A DNA stretch of 64,000 bases from Mesorhizobium sp. J428 (lineage in GTDB: Bacteria > Pseudomonadota > Alphaproteobacteria > Rhizobiales > Rhizobiaceae): positions 3,262,001 to 3,326,000 of the forward strand of contig NZ_JAJOMX010000001.1 of assembly GCF_024699925.1 (NCBI RefSeq), in the 5' to 3' direction. Below the pieces are notes generated by a model. It made no database searches, had not been told where the DNA came from, and saw nothing but the letters and a program-made list of their open reading frames with translations. This document shows, one piece after another, positions 1-8,734 of this stretch. Made by a program: the position numbers and the translations under genes. How positions within the stretch are numbered: the first letter of the stretch is position 1; each line of letters starts with the position of its first letter.

Positions 1-306
1 GTTGTAATAGGCCTGGTTCTTCCGCTCGAACAGCGAGACGGGAATGACCACGCCGAGCTCTGCCGCCAGCGCCTGCATCGCCGCCAGCGTCGGGTGGCCT
101 TCGATCGGACGGGCGCGGTCGAAATGGGCCGGATTCTCCTCCTGGCAGAAATAGTGTCCCTCGAAGAGCTCTTGCACGACGACGATGTTGGCGCCTTCGG
201 CCGCCGCTTGTCTGACCAGCCGCGAGGCGGTCGCGACGTTCTCCGCCACGTCGTCCGAACAGGCGAACTGCACGACGCCGAGCGTGACCTTGTTCACCTC
301 CTGCAT
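1..306 (-). CDS. aguB: N-carbamoylputrescine amidase (nitrilase family), partial
   Basis: About 102 N-terminal residues are visible; the gene runs off the left edge. The enzyme would hydrolyse N-carbamoylputrescine to putrescine, CO2 and ammonia in the cytoplasm. The start reads MQEVNKVTLGVVQFACSDD, and the motif QELFEGHYFC contains the catalytic Glu of the nitrilase Glu-Lys-Cys triad and matches the AguB block QELFE.PYFCQ. The Lys and Cys regions lie outside the window. The ATG overlaps the stop of the upstream deacetylase-like gene (ATGA), so the two are co-transcribed, which fits polyamine metabolism. Another nitrilase-family amidase is possible, but the AguB block is distinctive. Confidence 0.82.
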   Translation of the reverse strand, partial: MQEVNKVTLGVVQFACSDDVAENVATASRLVRQAAAEGANIVVVQELFEGHYFCQEENPAHFDRARPIEGHPTLAAMQALAAELGVVIPVSLFERKNQAYYN

Positions 307-1337
307 CACCGGTCCTCAAATCCCGTCAGCACCCCGACGGCGTTGTCGCCGATTTCCTCGACGGCATAGCCGCCTTCCATCACGATCAGCGTCGGCAGGC
401 CGAGTTGCGCGATGCGGCGGCCGATCTTTGGATAGTCTTCCGTCTTCAGCCTGAACTTGGAGATCGGGTCCTTCTCGAACGTGTCGACGCCGAGCGAGAC
501 GACCAACACGTCGGGGGCATAGTCCGCTATCCTGCGGCAGCCGTCCTCGAGTGCGGCGCTCCACGCCTCCCAGCTTGTGCCCCAAGGCATCGGATAGTTG
601 ACATTGAAGCCTTCGCCCGGCCCTTCGCCGCGCTCGTCGGCATGGCCGAGGAAGAAGGGGTATTCGACCATCGGGTCGCCATGCAGGTTGACCACCAGCA
701 CGTCGCCGCGACGGTAGAAGATCTCCTGCGTCCCGTTGCCATGGTGGTAGTCGACGTCGAGGATGGAGACGCGTTTCGCGCCCTGGTCGATGACCCATTG
801 CGCAGCGCTCGCGGCATTGTTGATGAAGCAGTAGCCGCCGGCGAAGGCGGCGCCCGCATGGTGTCCCGGCGGGCGGCAGAGCGCGAAGGCGGCGCGCTCG
901 CCCGCCTGCACGAGACCGGCGGCGGTGATCGCCACGTCGTGCGACGACTTGATCGCATCCCAGGTGCCGGCGACGAAGGTGGCGCCGGCGTCGAAGGAAT
1001 AATAGCCGAGCTGCGCGTCGATGCCTTTCGGCCGCACGTCGCCGCGCAGGCCGCGGGTCGGCCAGGTGAACGGCATCGCCGTGCCGTCGCGACCGGATTC
1101 CATCCAGAGCGGCCACACCGTCGGCAGGAAGTCGATGAAATCGGCGCGGTGCACGCGCTTGGCAATGGCGATGTCGTGCTCGTCAGGCGCAAGGATCGGC
1201 CCGAGCTTCACCGCCTCGACCCGTGACCTGACATACTCCGCCCGCGACGGCATCTCGAAGGCCGGCACGACCGCACCAGCGACCAGTTCGACATTGCCGG
1301 CATGGCCATGATGGCGGGGCGAGTAGATTGTCTTCAT
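306..1337 (-). CDS. acetylpolyamine amidohydrolase / class II histone deacetylase-like
   Basis: A 343-residue protein, close to the ~341 residues of characterised bacterial acetylpolyamine amidohydrolases. The HDAC-fold motifs are intact: PPGHHAG (general-base His159/His160), FINNAA, and LDVDYHHGNGTQ, where Asp196 and His198 are expected zinc ligands. A later PDVLVVSLGVDTFEKDP block supplies the third ligand. It would deacetylate acetylated polyamines in the cytosol. It is followed with a 4-bp overlap by the aguB-like gene, and a polyamine-type ABC operon lies close by on the other strand. Deacetylation of another small acylated amine cannot be excluded. Confidence 0.85.
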   Translation of the reverse strand: MKTIYSPRHHGHAGNVELVAGAVVPAFEMPSRAEYVRSRVEAVKLGPILAPDEHDIAIAKRVHRADFIDFLPTVWPLWMESGRDGTAMPFTWPTRGLRGDVRPKGIDAQLGYYSFDAGATFVAGTWDAIKSSHDVAITAAGLVQAGERAAFALCRPPGHHAGAAFAGGYCFINNAASAAQWVIDQGAKRVSILDVDYHHGNGTQEIFYRRGDVLVVNLHGDPMVEYPFFLGHADERGEGPGEGFNVNYPMPWGTSWEAWSAALEDGCRRIADYAPDVLVVSLGVDTFEKDPISKFRLKTEDYPKIGRRIAQLGLPTLIVMEGGYAVEEIGDNAVGVLTGFEDR

Positions 1338-1519
1338 GCGTTGAATCCTGACGAGGCGAGGGGGCTTGGACGGCGACCAAAGGCTAGCGGCTTTGCTTCG
1401 CCGTCTGCAAGTCGGCTGTCTGGCCTACCGCGAAACTCCATCTGGACCAAAAATCGCCCGATGGCGCGATGCGCGGAAGCGGTGCTAGCCTGGTCGCAAC
1501 GATAAAGGGGAACCTCATC
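1338..1519. promoter_or_regulatory. divergent intergenic region with an imperfect palindrome
   Basis: This gap separates the leftward deacetylase/aguB pair from the rightward amidohydrolase and must hold both promoters. An 18-bp imperfect palindrome (14 of 18 symmetric positions, arms ATCGC/GCGAT) lies at 1453-1470 and could bind a regulator. No confident -10/-35 pair was recognised. Confidence 0.35.
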
Positions 1520-3181
1520 TTGCAGGCAGACATGATCGTCACCAACGCGCGGATCCTCACCATGGACGAGGGCAATCCGGCGGCGGAGGCGATGGCGGTC
1601 GCGAACGGGCGCATCCTCGCGGTCGGCAGCCGCGCCGAGGCGGAGGCGCTTGCCGGTCCTGGCGCGAAGCGGATCGACACCGCGGGCAAGTCGGTGCTGC
1701 CAGGCTTCATCGAAAGCCATCTGCACATCCTGCTCGGCGCCGCCGAGCTTGGCCACCTGCAGCTCTTCGGCGTGAAGGGCTTCGACGAGCTGTCGCGAAA
1801 GGTGCGGGACTTCGCGGCTGCCAATCCCGACAGGCCGGTGCTGCAGGCGCAGGGTGCCGACTACACGATCCTGTCCGAGACCGAACCGGTAACGCGGCAC
1901 CATCTCGACCGAATCCTGCCCGACCGCCCCTTCGCCATGTCCTCGCCCGACCACCACACGATGTGGGCGAACACCAGGGCGCTGGAGATGGCCGGCATAC
2001 TGCACGGGAGAACGCTTGGCCCCGGCAACGAGATCGTCATGGGCGCCGACGGGCTGGCCGAGGGCGAGCTGCGCGAGAGCGAGGCGATGGGGCCGGTGAT
2101 GGCGCTGGCCGGCGAGACGCGGCTGCGCCTCGGCATTTCGACCGGCGGCGAGCCCGAAACGCCGCCGACCGCCGCGGAGCGCGCCGCCGATCGCGCCGTG
2201 CTGCTGGAGGGCCTGAAGCACGCGGCGCGCCACGGCATCACCTCCTTCCACAACATGGACGGCAACGCCTACACACTGGAGCTTCTGTCGGAACTGCGCG
2301 ACGAGGGCAGGCTGCTCTGCCGCGCCCGGGTGCCATTCCACTACAAGAACTTCATGCATCTCTCCGATCTCGACCGCGCCTCCGAGATGACCCGCCGCTT
2401 CGACGACGAGTGGCTGAAGTCGGGCTTCGTCAAGCTTTTCATGGACGGCGTGCTGGACTCGTGGACGGCCGTCATGGTCGAGCCCTATGCCGACCGCCCC
2501 AACTGGGTCGGCGAGCCGCTGTTTCCCGCCGACGAATTCGCCCGCATCGCCACCGAGATCGACCGCCGCGGCCTGCAGATCGCCGTGCATGCCATCGGCG
2601 ACGGCGCGGTGCGCTCCGTGCTCGACGGCTACGAGGCGGCGCAGAAGGCCAACGGCAGGCGCGACAGCCGCCACCGCATCGAGCACATCGAGGTGACGAC
2701 CGATGCCGACGTGCCGCGCTTCGCCGAACTCGGCGTGATCTGCTCGATGCAGCCGCCGCATCCGCCTGGCTCTCAAGGCTTGCCGCTGGAGCCGACCGTC
2801 TCGCGCATCGGCCGCGACCGCTGGCGGCTCGCCTATGCCTGGCGCACGCTGAAGGACACCGGCGCGCACGTTGTGTTCGCCTCCGACTGGCCGGTGTCGA
2901 ACGTCGATCCGATCCTCGGCATCCAGTCGGCGATGCTTCGCAAGCCCTGGGCGGAGGGCCTGCCGGACCACAGCTACTCGCTGCACGAGGCGATCGCCGG
3001 CTACACGGTCGAGGGTGCCTACACGGAATTCGCGGAAGCCTCGAAGGGCAGGCTGAAGCCGGGCTATCTCGCCGACTTCGTCGTCCTGTCGCACGACGTG
3101 GAGGCGGTTGATCCCGAGGCGCTGCACGAGGTCCGTCCGGTGCTGACGGTTTGTGGCGGCACCGTCACCCACGAGGCATGA
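1520..3181 (+). CDS. amidohydrolase, YtcJ-like (metal-dependent)
   Basis: About 554 residues if translation starts at TTG 1520, which has an AAAGGGGAA Shine-Dalgarno 7 bases upstream; ATG 1532 is the alternative. The frame is open back to 1469, but that upstream part has no family-like content. Motifs of the YtcJ branch of the amidohydrolase superfamily are present: the metal-binding ESHLHI, HAIGDGA in the middle, HRIEHIE, and ASDWPVSNVDP near the end. These fit a cytosolic hydrolase of exo-amide or cyclic amide substrates. The substrate is unknown; the location between polyamine genes suggests nitrogen-compound catabolism. Confidence 0.8.
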   Translation: MQADMIVTNARILTMDEGNPAAEAMAVANGRILAVGSRAEAEALAGPGAKRIDTAGKSVLPGFIESHLHILLGAAELGHLQLFGVKGFDELSRKVRDFAAANPDRPVLQAQGADYTILSETEPVTRHHLDRILPDRPFAMSSPDHHTMWANTRALEMAGILHGRTLGPGNEIVMGADGLAEGELRESEAMGPVMALAGETRLRLGISTGGEPETPPTAAERAADRAVLLEGLKHAARHGITSFHNMDGNAYTLELLSELRDEGRLLCRARVPFHYKNFMHLSDLDRASEMTRRFDDEWLKSGFVKLFMDGVLDSWTAVMVEPYADRPNWVGEPLFPADEFARIATEIDRRGLQIAVHAIGDGAVRSVLDGYEAAQKANGRRDSRHRIEHIEVTTDADVPRFAELGVICSMQPPHPPGSQGLPLEPTVSRIGRDRWRLAYAWRTLKDTGAHVVFASDWPVSNVDPILGIQSAMLRKPWAEGLPDHSYSLHEAIAGYTVEGAYTEFAEASKGRLKPGYLADFVVLSHDVEAVDPEALHEVRPVLTVCGGTVTHEA

Positions 3182-3418
3182 ATGGGTTCCGGCACCGCCC
3201 CATCGCGGACGCATGCGCCCGAGTTTCAGGCAGTCTGCCGCGCCTTTGGTCAGAGGAACCGGCGGAGTGCACGGTGAGGCCGGCAAATGCACCCGGCACG
3301 CACCTTGCTTGGAGCACATTGAACGGAGATTCAAAGTCGCCATTGCCAAGGCCCATGCCTTGTGCTGACATCGAAGCCGCAACCGCCGCCAAGAGCGGAA
3401 GCAAAAACAGGGGATATC
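3182..3418. promoter_or_regulatory. leader region of the polyamine transporter operon
   Basis: Intergenic DNA of 237 bp ahead of the potA-like gene. It contains CAGGGGAT at 3409-3416, five bases before GTG 3419, which is why that start was chosen. No clear promoter, riboswitch or repeat is visible in the rest. Confidence 0.35.
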
Positions 3419-4513
3419 GTGCCGGCCAATCCGGATAGGAACGCAATCGACGTTCGCGCGGTTTCAAAAGTCTTCGGCTCAGGCGCCGATCGGGTGGCAG
3501 CGCTCGACAACGTCTCGGTCGTCATACGCGAGAACGAATTCTTCACCCTGCTCGGCCCCTCGGGCTGCGGCAAGACCACGCTTCTGAGACTGATCGCCGG
3601 CTTCGACTTCCCGACCGACGGACAGATTCTGCTCTACGGCGACGATATTGCGCCGCTGCCGCCCTACAAGCGGCCCGTCAACACCGTCTTCCAGTCCTAC
3701 GCGCTGTTCCCGCACATGACGGTCGCCCAGAACATTGGGTTCGGGCTCGAAATGCTCGGCAAGCCGAAGGGCGAGGTCGCTGCCCGCGTCGACCAGATGC
3801 TGAAGCTGGTGCGCATGGAGGTGCTGAAGAACCGCAAGACCAGCCAGATCTCCGGCGGCCAGCAGCAGCGCGTGGCGCTCGCCCGGGCACTGGCGCCGCA
3901 GCCGAAAGTGCTCCTGCTCGACGAGCCGCTCTCCGCGCTGGACTACAAGCTGCGCAAGGAGATGCAGATCGAACTGAAGCGCCTCCAGCACGAGACCGGC
4001 ATTACCTTCATCTTCGTCACCCACGACCAGGAGGAAGCGCTGACGATGTCCGATCGCATCGCGGTCATGTCGTCGGGCAAGATCCTGCAGGTGGGCACGC
4101 CGTGGGACATCTATGACAAGCCAGCGGAGCGCTTCGTCGCGGATTTTATCGGCGAGACCAATTTCGTCGTCGCGAAGATCGTCTCGGCATCCGGCGGCAA
4201 GGCAACCGTGACGCTGCCCTCCGGCAACACCATCCCAGCGACCTATGCAGAGGGGCTCGTTCCCTCCGGCGAGGCCACCATCGTCGTGCGGCCGGAGCAT
4301 GCGCGCGTCGTCAAGGAGGGGGGACATCTGCCGGGCACGGTCGAGACCATCGTCTACTTCGGCACCGACACCAACATCCATGTCAGGCTGGAGAGTGGCG
4401 GCGTCTTCATCGCCCGGCAGCAGAATTCGCGCAGCGCCGCCTGCGGGTTCGAAACGGGCGAGCGCGTCGGCATCGCCATCGCCGACGACGCCGCCCAGGT
4501 GCTGAAGGATTGA
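3419..4513 (+). CDS. potA: spermidine/putrescine ABC transporter ATP-binding protein, PotA-like
   Basis: A 364-residue ATPase from GTG 3419; the frame extends 19 codons further up to GTG 3362, but those codons precede a good Shine-Dalgarno. Walker A is GPSGCGKTT at about residues 46-54. The signature is SGGQQQR and Walker B is LLLDEP, followed by the H-loop VTHDQEEA. The C-terminal third is a TOBE-type regulatory domain, as in PotA and other CUT1-like importers. It energises the permease pair encoded 4 bp downstream. The neighbouring binding protein points to polyamines as substrate; the exact specificity is inferred. Confidence 0.88.
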   Translation: MPANPDRNAIDVRAVSKVFGSGADRVAALDNVSVVIRENEFFTLLGPSGCGKTTLLRLIAGFDFPTDGQILLYGDDIAPLPPYKRPVNTVFQSYALFPHMTVAQNIGFGLEMLGKPKGEVAARVDQMLKLVRMEVLKNRKTSQISGGQQQRVALARALAPQPKVLLLDEPLSALDYKLRKEMQIELKRLQHETGITFIFVTHDQEEALTMSDRIAVMSSGKILQVGTPWDIYDKPAERFVADFIGETNFVVAKIVSASGGKATVTLPSGNTIPATYAEGLVPSGEATIVVRPEHARVVKEGGHLPGTVETIVYFGTDTNIHVRLESGGVFIARQQNSRSAACGFETGERVGIAIADDAAQVLKD

Positions 4514-4517
4514 GGCG

Positions 4518-5438
4518 ATGACGACAGCCGCGGAGATCGCAGCCAGGGCCGAGAAGGACGATATCCGCAAGCGCTGGCTGCTCTCCACCCCGGCGCTCGT
4601 GATCATCTTCCTGGCCGGCATCGGCCCGCTTCTCGTGGTGCTGATCTATTCGTTCCTGACGCCCGGCCCCTATGGCGACGTCAGGTGGCAGTTCTCCACC
4701 GACGCATGGGTCGGCGTCTTCCTGCAGCGCGACATCTTCGACGACACGCTGGGCATCGCCGACGCGCATCTGTCGATCTTCCTGCGCTCGGTATGGCTGT
4801 CCTTCCTCACCACGATCCTGACGCTGATCGTCGGCTTTCCGACCGCCTATTTCATCGCCACGCGGTCCGAGAAGACCCAAGCGCTCTGGCTGTTCCTGAT
4901 CACGATCCCCTTCTGGACCAACCTCCTCATCCGCACCTTCGCCGTGCAGGAGGTGATCCGCAACGAGGGCCTGCTCAACAGCCTTCTCGTCTGGTCGGGC
5001 ATCGTCTCGGCCCCCGTGCAGATCCTCTATACCGACTGGGCGATCGCGCTGGGCATGATCTATGTCTACCTGCCCCTGATGGTCCTGCCGCTCTACGCTT
5101 CGATGGAGAAGCTGGACTTCCGTCTCGTCGAGGCCGGCTACGACCTATACGCCACACGGCTGCAGGTCCTGCGGCGCATCATCATTCCGTTGGTGAAGCC
5201 CGGCATCATCGCCGGCTCCATCCTGGTCTTCATCCCTTCGCTCGGCGCCTATGTCACGCCGCGGGTGCTCGGAGGCGGCAAGCAGATGATGCTCGGCAAC
5301 CTGATCGAGCTGCAGTTCGGCGCCGGTCGCAACTGGCCGCTAGGCGCCGCCCTTGCGCTGACCTTGACCGTCCTCGTCACCGTCGCGCTGCTGTTCTACG
5401 TCCGCTACGCCGCGCAGGGAGACCGCCGGCATGGCTAG
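4518..5438 (+). CDS. potB: polyamine ABC transporter permease, PotB-like
   Basis: A 306-residue inner-membrane protein with about six hydrophobic helices. The EAA loop is EAGYDLYATRLQVLRRIIIPL in the last third, the contact site for the ATPase. The N-terminal cytoplasmic stretch is basic and charged, then LVIIFLAGIGPLLVVLIYSF forms the first helix. It starts 4 bp after potA, and its end overlaps the start of the second permease by 8 bp, so the two are translationally coupled. Family assignment is firm; substrate specificity follows from the operon. Confidence 0.87.
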   Translation: MTTAAEIAARAEKDDIRKRWLLSTPALVIIFLAGIGPLLVVLIYSFLTPGPYGDVRWQFSTDAWVGVFLQRDIFDDTLGIADAHLSIFLRSVWLSFLTTILTLIVGFPTAYFIATRSEKTQALWLFLITIPFWTNLLIRTFAVQEVIRNEGLLNSLLVWSGIVSAPVQILYTDWAIALGMIYVYLPLMVLPLYASMEKLDFRLVEAGYDLYATRLQVLRRIIIPLVKPGIIAGSILVFIPSLGAYVTPRVLGGGKQMMLGNLIELQFGAGRNWPLGAALALTLTVLVTVALLFYVRYAAQGDRRHG

Positions 5439-6234
5439 GTCGACCTTCGACATCAGGGCGCTGCCCGGCTTCGCCACCATTGCGATGATCTGCTTCGCCC
5501 TCCTCTACATCCCGATCCTCACCCTCGTCGTCTACGCCTTCAACGAAGGCAACTCGGTCGCGATCTGGCAGGGTTTCTCGCTGCGATGGTTTCGACAGGC
5601 CTGGAACAACCAACAGGTCATCGATGCCTCGATCCGCTCCATCCAGATCGCCTCCGTCGCCGCAGTTATCGCGACCGTGGCAGCCACGATGGCGGCGATT
5701 GCAACCACCCGGACGCGGCCGTATCGCGGCCTTACCTTCAAATACGCCTTCATCAACCAGCCGCTGATGATCCCGGAGATCGTCACCGCCGTGGCGTTGC
5801 TCATCGTGTTCGCCCGTATCAAGGTTGCTACCGGCTATTCCGGCCTCGGCTACCTCATCGCCGCGCACACCGCCTTCTGTATCCCCTTTGCCTACCTGCC
5901 GATCCGGGCGCGTCTGGAAAGCATGGACCTGACGCTGGAGACGGCCGCGGCCGACCTCTACGCCACGCCGTGGAAGGTCTTCACCCGGGTGACGCTGCCG
6001 CTGCTCTGGCCCGGCATCATCGCCGGCCTCATGCTCGCCTTCGTCATCTCGCTCGACGACGTCGTCATCACCGAATTTGTCAAATCAGGCGGCCAGGATA
6101 CGCTGCCCACCTACATGCTTGGCCAGCTACGCCGCGTGGTGACGCCTGAGATGAACGCCATCTCGACCGTGTTTCTGGCGATCTCGATCCTCATCGTCAC
6201 CGTCTTCTTCTTCATCAGCCGACGACGAACCTGA
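5431..6234 (+). CDS. potC: polyamine ABC transporter permease, PotC-like
   Basis: A 267-residue permease with about six membrane segments, the usual PotC length. The EAA motif is ETAAADLYATPWKVFTRVTL, followed by LPLLWPGIIAG. The segment ISLDDVVITEF is typical of PotC/PotI permeases. The start overlaps the end of the PotB-like gene by 8 bp. Together they form the heterodimeric channel across the inner membrane. Confidence 0.87.
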   Translation: MARSTFDIRALPGFATIAMICFALLYIPILTLVVYAFNEGNSVAIWQGFSLRWFRQAWNNQQVIDASIRSIQIASVAAVIATVAATMAAIATTRTRPYRGLTFKYAFINQPLMIPEIVTAVALLIVFARIKVATGYSGLGYLIAAHTAFCIPFAYLPIRARLESMDLTLETAAADLYATPWKVFTRVTLPLLWPGIIAGLMLAFVISLDDVVITEFVKSGGQDTLPTYMLGQLRRVVTPEMNAISTVFLAISILIVTVFFFISRRRT

Positions 6235-6259
6235 CAATCCAGAAGGGAAAGGAAGCGAA

Positions 6260-7294
6260 ATGAAACGTTCAACCATGATCGCGGCGCTGGGAGCCGCGCT
6301 GCTTGCCTCGACAGGCCTTGCCCGCGCCGAAGGCGAGCTCAACATCTTCAACTGGGGCAACTACACCTCACCCGAGCTGATCAAGAAGTTCTCCGACGAA
6401 TACAAGATCAAGGTCACCGTCACCGACTACGATTCCAACGACACCGCGCTCGGCAAGATCCGTCAGGGTGGCCACGGCTTCGACATCGTCGTGCCGTCCG
6501 CCTCCTACGTCCAGATCTGGGTCGAGGAAGGCCTGCTGCTTGAAAGCAACCCGAACCAGATGGAGAACTTCAAGAACGTCGATCCGCGCTGGGTCGATGT
6601 CGACTTCGATCCGGGCCGCAAATACACGGTTCCGTGGCAGTGGGGCTCCACCGGCGTGTCGGTCGACACCGCGGTCTACAAGGGCGACATCAACACTTCC
6701 GCCATCTTCCTCGACCCGCCGGCCGAGCTCGCAGGCAAGATCAACGTCGTGCCGGAGATGGCCGACGTCATGCATCTTGCCATCACCTACATGGGCGGCG
6801 AGCCCTGCACAGGCGACAAGGAGATCCTCAAGAAGGTCCGCGACAAGCTGGTCGAAGCCAAGACCAAGTGGATCTCGATGAACTACGGCAACATCGAAGC
6901 CATGGCGAAGGGCGACTATGCCGCCACGGTGAACTGGAACGGCGCCTCGCTGCGCATGCGCGACGCCAAGGCCTCGATCCACTACGGCTATCCGAAGGAA
7001 GGCTATCCGCTGTGGATGGACAACGCCGCCATCCTCAAGGACGCCAAGAACGTCGAGAATGCCAAGCTGTTCCTGAACTACGTGATGGCGCCCGAGAATG
7101 CAGCGCTGATCTCCAATTTCGCCAAATATGCCAACGGCATCAAAGGTTCGGAGAAGTTCATGCCGCCGGAGATGGCGACCGCGCCGGAGATTGTCACCCC
7201 GGCCGAATTTGCCGACAAGGGCAAGTTCATGCTCCGCTGCGCGCCCGAGGTGCAAGAGATCTATACGAAGATCTGGACCGAAGTTCAGAAATGA
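6260..7294 (+). CDS. potD: polyamine ABC transporter substrate-binding protein, PotD/PotF-like
   Basis: A 344-residue periplasmic binding protein. A Sec signal peptide (MKRSTMIAALGAALLASTGLARA) precedes the mature start EGELNIFNWGNYTSPELIKK, which carries the PotD/PotF-type 'NIFNWGNY' opening. Later blocks such as GFDIVVPSASYV and VPWQWGSTGVSVD match the family. It captures substrate in the periplasm for the permease pair upstream. An AGAAGGGAAAGGAAG purine tract lies before the ATG. Inverted repeats follow within 9 bp of the stop. Related binding proteins also take up opines or mannopine-like amines, so spermidine/putrescine is probable, not proven. Confidence 0.86.
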   Translation: MKRSTMIAALGAALLASTGLARAEGELNIFNWGNYTSPELIKKFSDEYKIKVTVTDYDSNDTALGKIRQGGHGFDIVVPSASYVQIWVEEGLLLESNPNQMENFKNVDPRWVDVDFDPGRKYTVPWQWGSTGVSVDTAVYKGDINTSAIFLDPPAELAGKINVVPEMADVMHLAITYMGGEPCTGDKEILKKVRDKLVEAKTKWISMNYGNIEAMAKGDYAATVNWNGASLRMRDAKASIHYGYPKEGYPLWMDNAAILKDAKNVENAKLFLNYVMAPENAALISNFAKYANGIKGSEKFMPPEMATAPEIVTPAEFADKGKFMLRCAPEVQEIYTKIWTEVQK

Positions 7295-7302
7295 CGGGTG
7301 CT

Positions 7303-7475
7303 CTTCTCCCCGCTTGCGGGGAGAAGATGCCGGCAGGCAGATGAGGGGCGGCGCGGACAGGCCGCACGGGCGTCCCCCTCACCCCGCCTCCGCTTCGCTC
7401 GGCGGACCTCTCCCCGAGGGGAGAGGAGATCGCGGACGTCGACGCCGACTCCTTCTCCCCGGCGGGGAGAAAGTG
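7303..7475. repeat. REP/BIME-like palindrome cluster after potD
   Basis: Three hairpins share a TCTCCCC theme. At 7303-7326 is an 11-bp perfect stem with arm CTTCTCCCCGC and a 2-nt loop. At 7407-7426 is a 9-bp stem with arm CCTCTCCCC. Around 7451-7473 is a third with CTTCTCCCC/GGGGAGAA. Similar mosaics occur at 11367-11509 and 14546-14703 in this window, so this is a dispersed family of intergenic repeats. Lying directly after a binding-protein gene, it may shield the upstream mRNA from 3' decay and so raise the binding-protein:permease ratio; that role is inference. Confidence 0.75.
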
Positions 7476-7537
7476 GCAACCAGGTGGCCGGATGAAGAGG
7501 CGCCGGCAGCGATTGTCGGCATGGATGGGAAGTTCGA

Positions 7538-8734
7538 TTGACGTCCTACCGCAACTCCGATCCGCGACCGCCGATCATGCAGGGCTCGCCGCCCCCGATG
7601 ATACCGCCGCGCATCGACTGGGACCGGCCGCCGTGGAACCGTTGGTCGTTCCAGCACATCCGCGAGATTCTCCCGACGGTCGAGGTCTGGAAGGGATCGG
7701 GTCACGCCTCGCGGTTGCCGCGGGCGGAGCGAGACCTCGACATGCTGGCGGTGCGCTCGGTCCCGGGTGCGTCCTCGACGCTCGCCGGCCTCCTCGACGA
7801 GACCTTCACCGACGGCTTCCTGGTGCTGAAGGACGGCGCGGTCGTCTATGAGCGCTACTTCAACGGCATGACGCCGCGCACGCTGCACCTCTCGCAGTCG
7901 ATGGCGAAGTCTATCACCTCCTGCGTCGCCGGCATCCTCGTCGGCCGCGGCCTGCTCGACCCGTCGCGGAAGGTCACGGACTACCTGCCAGAACTCGCCG
8001 ACACGGCCTGGAAGGGCGCCACGCTGCAGCAGGTGCTCGACATGACGAGCGGCGTGCACTTCAGCGAGGAATACACTGATCCCTATTCAGAGATCGGACA
8101 GATCGACGTCGCCTCCGGCTGGAAACCTGTCCCGCCGGGTGCCGATCCCGGCTTCAAATGGCCCGCGCATGTCTGGGAGCTGATCCTGACGCTGAAGGCG
8201 CTCGACCGGCCGCATGGCGAAGCCTTCGACTATCGCTCCATCGAGACCGACGTGCTCGCCTTCGCCATGGAGCGCGTGACCGGAAGGCGCCTGGCCCAGC
8301 TCGTTTCGGACGAGCTGTGGCAGAAGCTCGGCTGCGAGGAGAGCGCCTGCTTCACGGTAGATTCGGCGGGCTATGCGCTCGCTGACGGCGGCTTCAACGC
8401 CACGCTGCGCGACTACGGCCGCTTCGGTCAGATGGTGCTGGACAAGGGCGCGGGCATCGTGCCGGCCGAATGGATCGACGCGTCGCGAAGCGGCGTGCAC
8501 GGCCCGCAGTTCAGCACCCACATGCCGCAGGCGTCCTACCGCAACCAGTTCTGGATCGAGGACCCGCGCACCCGCAATCTCCAGTGCCGCGGCGTCTTCG
8601 GCCAGCTTATCCACGTCAACTTCGACGCCCGGGTCGTCACGGTAAAGCTGTCGAGCTGGCCCGACTTCACCAGTCCGGAATTGTCCGCAGCGACGCTCTC
8701 CGCCGTTCACGCCATTGCCGAGGCCCTGTCATGA
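7538..8734 (+). CDS. serine hydrolase, beta-lactamase/penicillin-binding-protein fold (class C type)
   Basis: A 398-residue protein from TTG 7538; ATG 7577 (residue 14) is an alternative start. The catalytic SxxK motif is SMAK at residues 121-124 in HLSQSMAKSIT, and the YxN-equivalent is YRS at 232-234. This places it with EstB/6-aminohexanoate-dimer-hydrolase-like serine hydrolases. No signal peptide is obvious, so it is probably cytosolic. Its stop overlaps the ATG of the amidase (ATGA), so the two are co-expressed. The likely role is amide or ester hydrolysis of an imported amine or lactam compound; the substrate is unknown. Confidence 0.75.
   Translation: MTSYRNSDPRPPIMQGSPPPMIPPRIDWDRPPWNRWSFQHIREILPTVEVWKGSGHASRLPRAERDLDMLAVRSVPGASSTLAGLLDETFTDGFLVLKDGAVVYERYFNGMTPRTLHLSQSMAKSITSCVAGILVGRGLLDPSRKVTDYLPELADTAWKGATLQQVLDMTSGVHFSEEYTDPYSEIGQIDVASGWKPVPPGADPGFKWPAHVWELILTLKALDRPHGEAFDYRSIETDVLAFAMERVTGRRLAQLVSDELWQKLGCEESACFTVDSAGYALADGGFNATLRDYGRFGQMVLDKGAGIVPAEWIDASRSGVHGPQFSTHMPQASYRNQFWIEDPRTRNLQCRGVFGQLIHVNFDARVVTVKLSSWPDFTSPELSAATLSAVHAIAEALS

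Noticed and set aside
1334..3382. 682-codon open frame antisense to the amidohydrolase
   Set aside because: Low-complexity Arg/Ala/His-rich translation typical of antisense frames in GC-rich DNA; the plus strand has the conserved motifs.
7303..7475. CRISPR-like array in the repeat clusters
   Set aside because: The units are palindromic mosaics with irregular spacing, not direct repeats with uniform spacers. No Cas gene is present.
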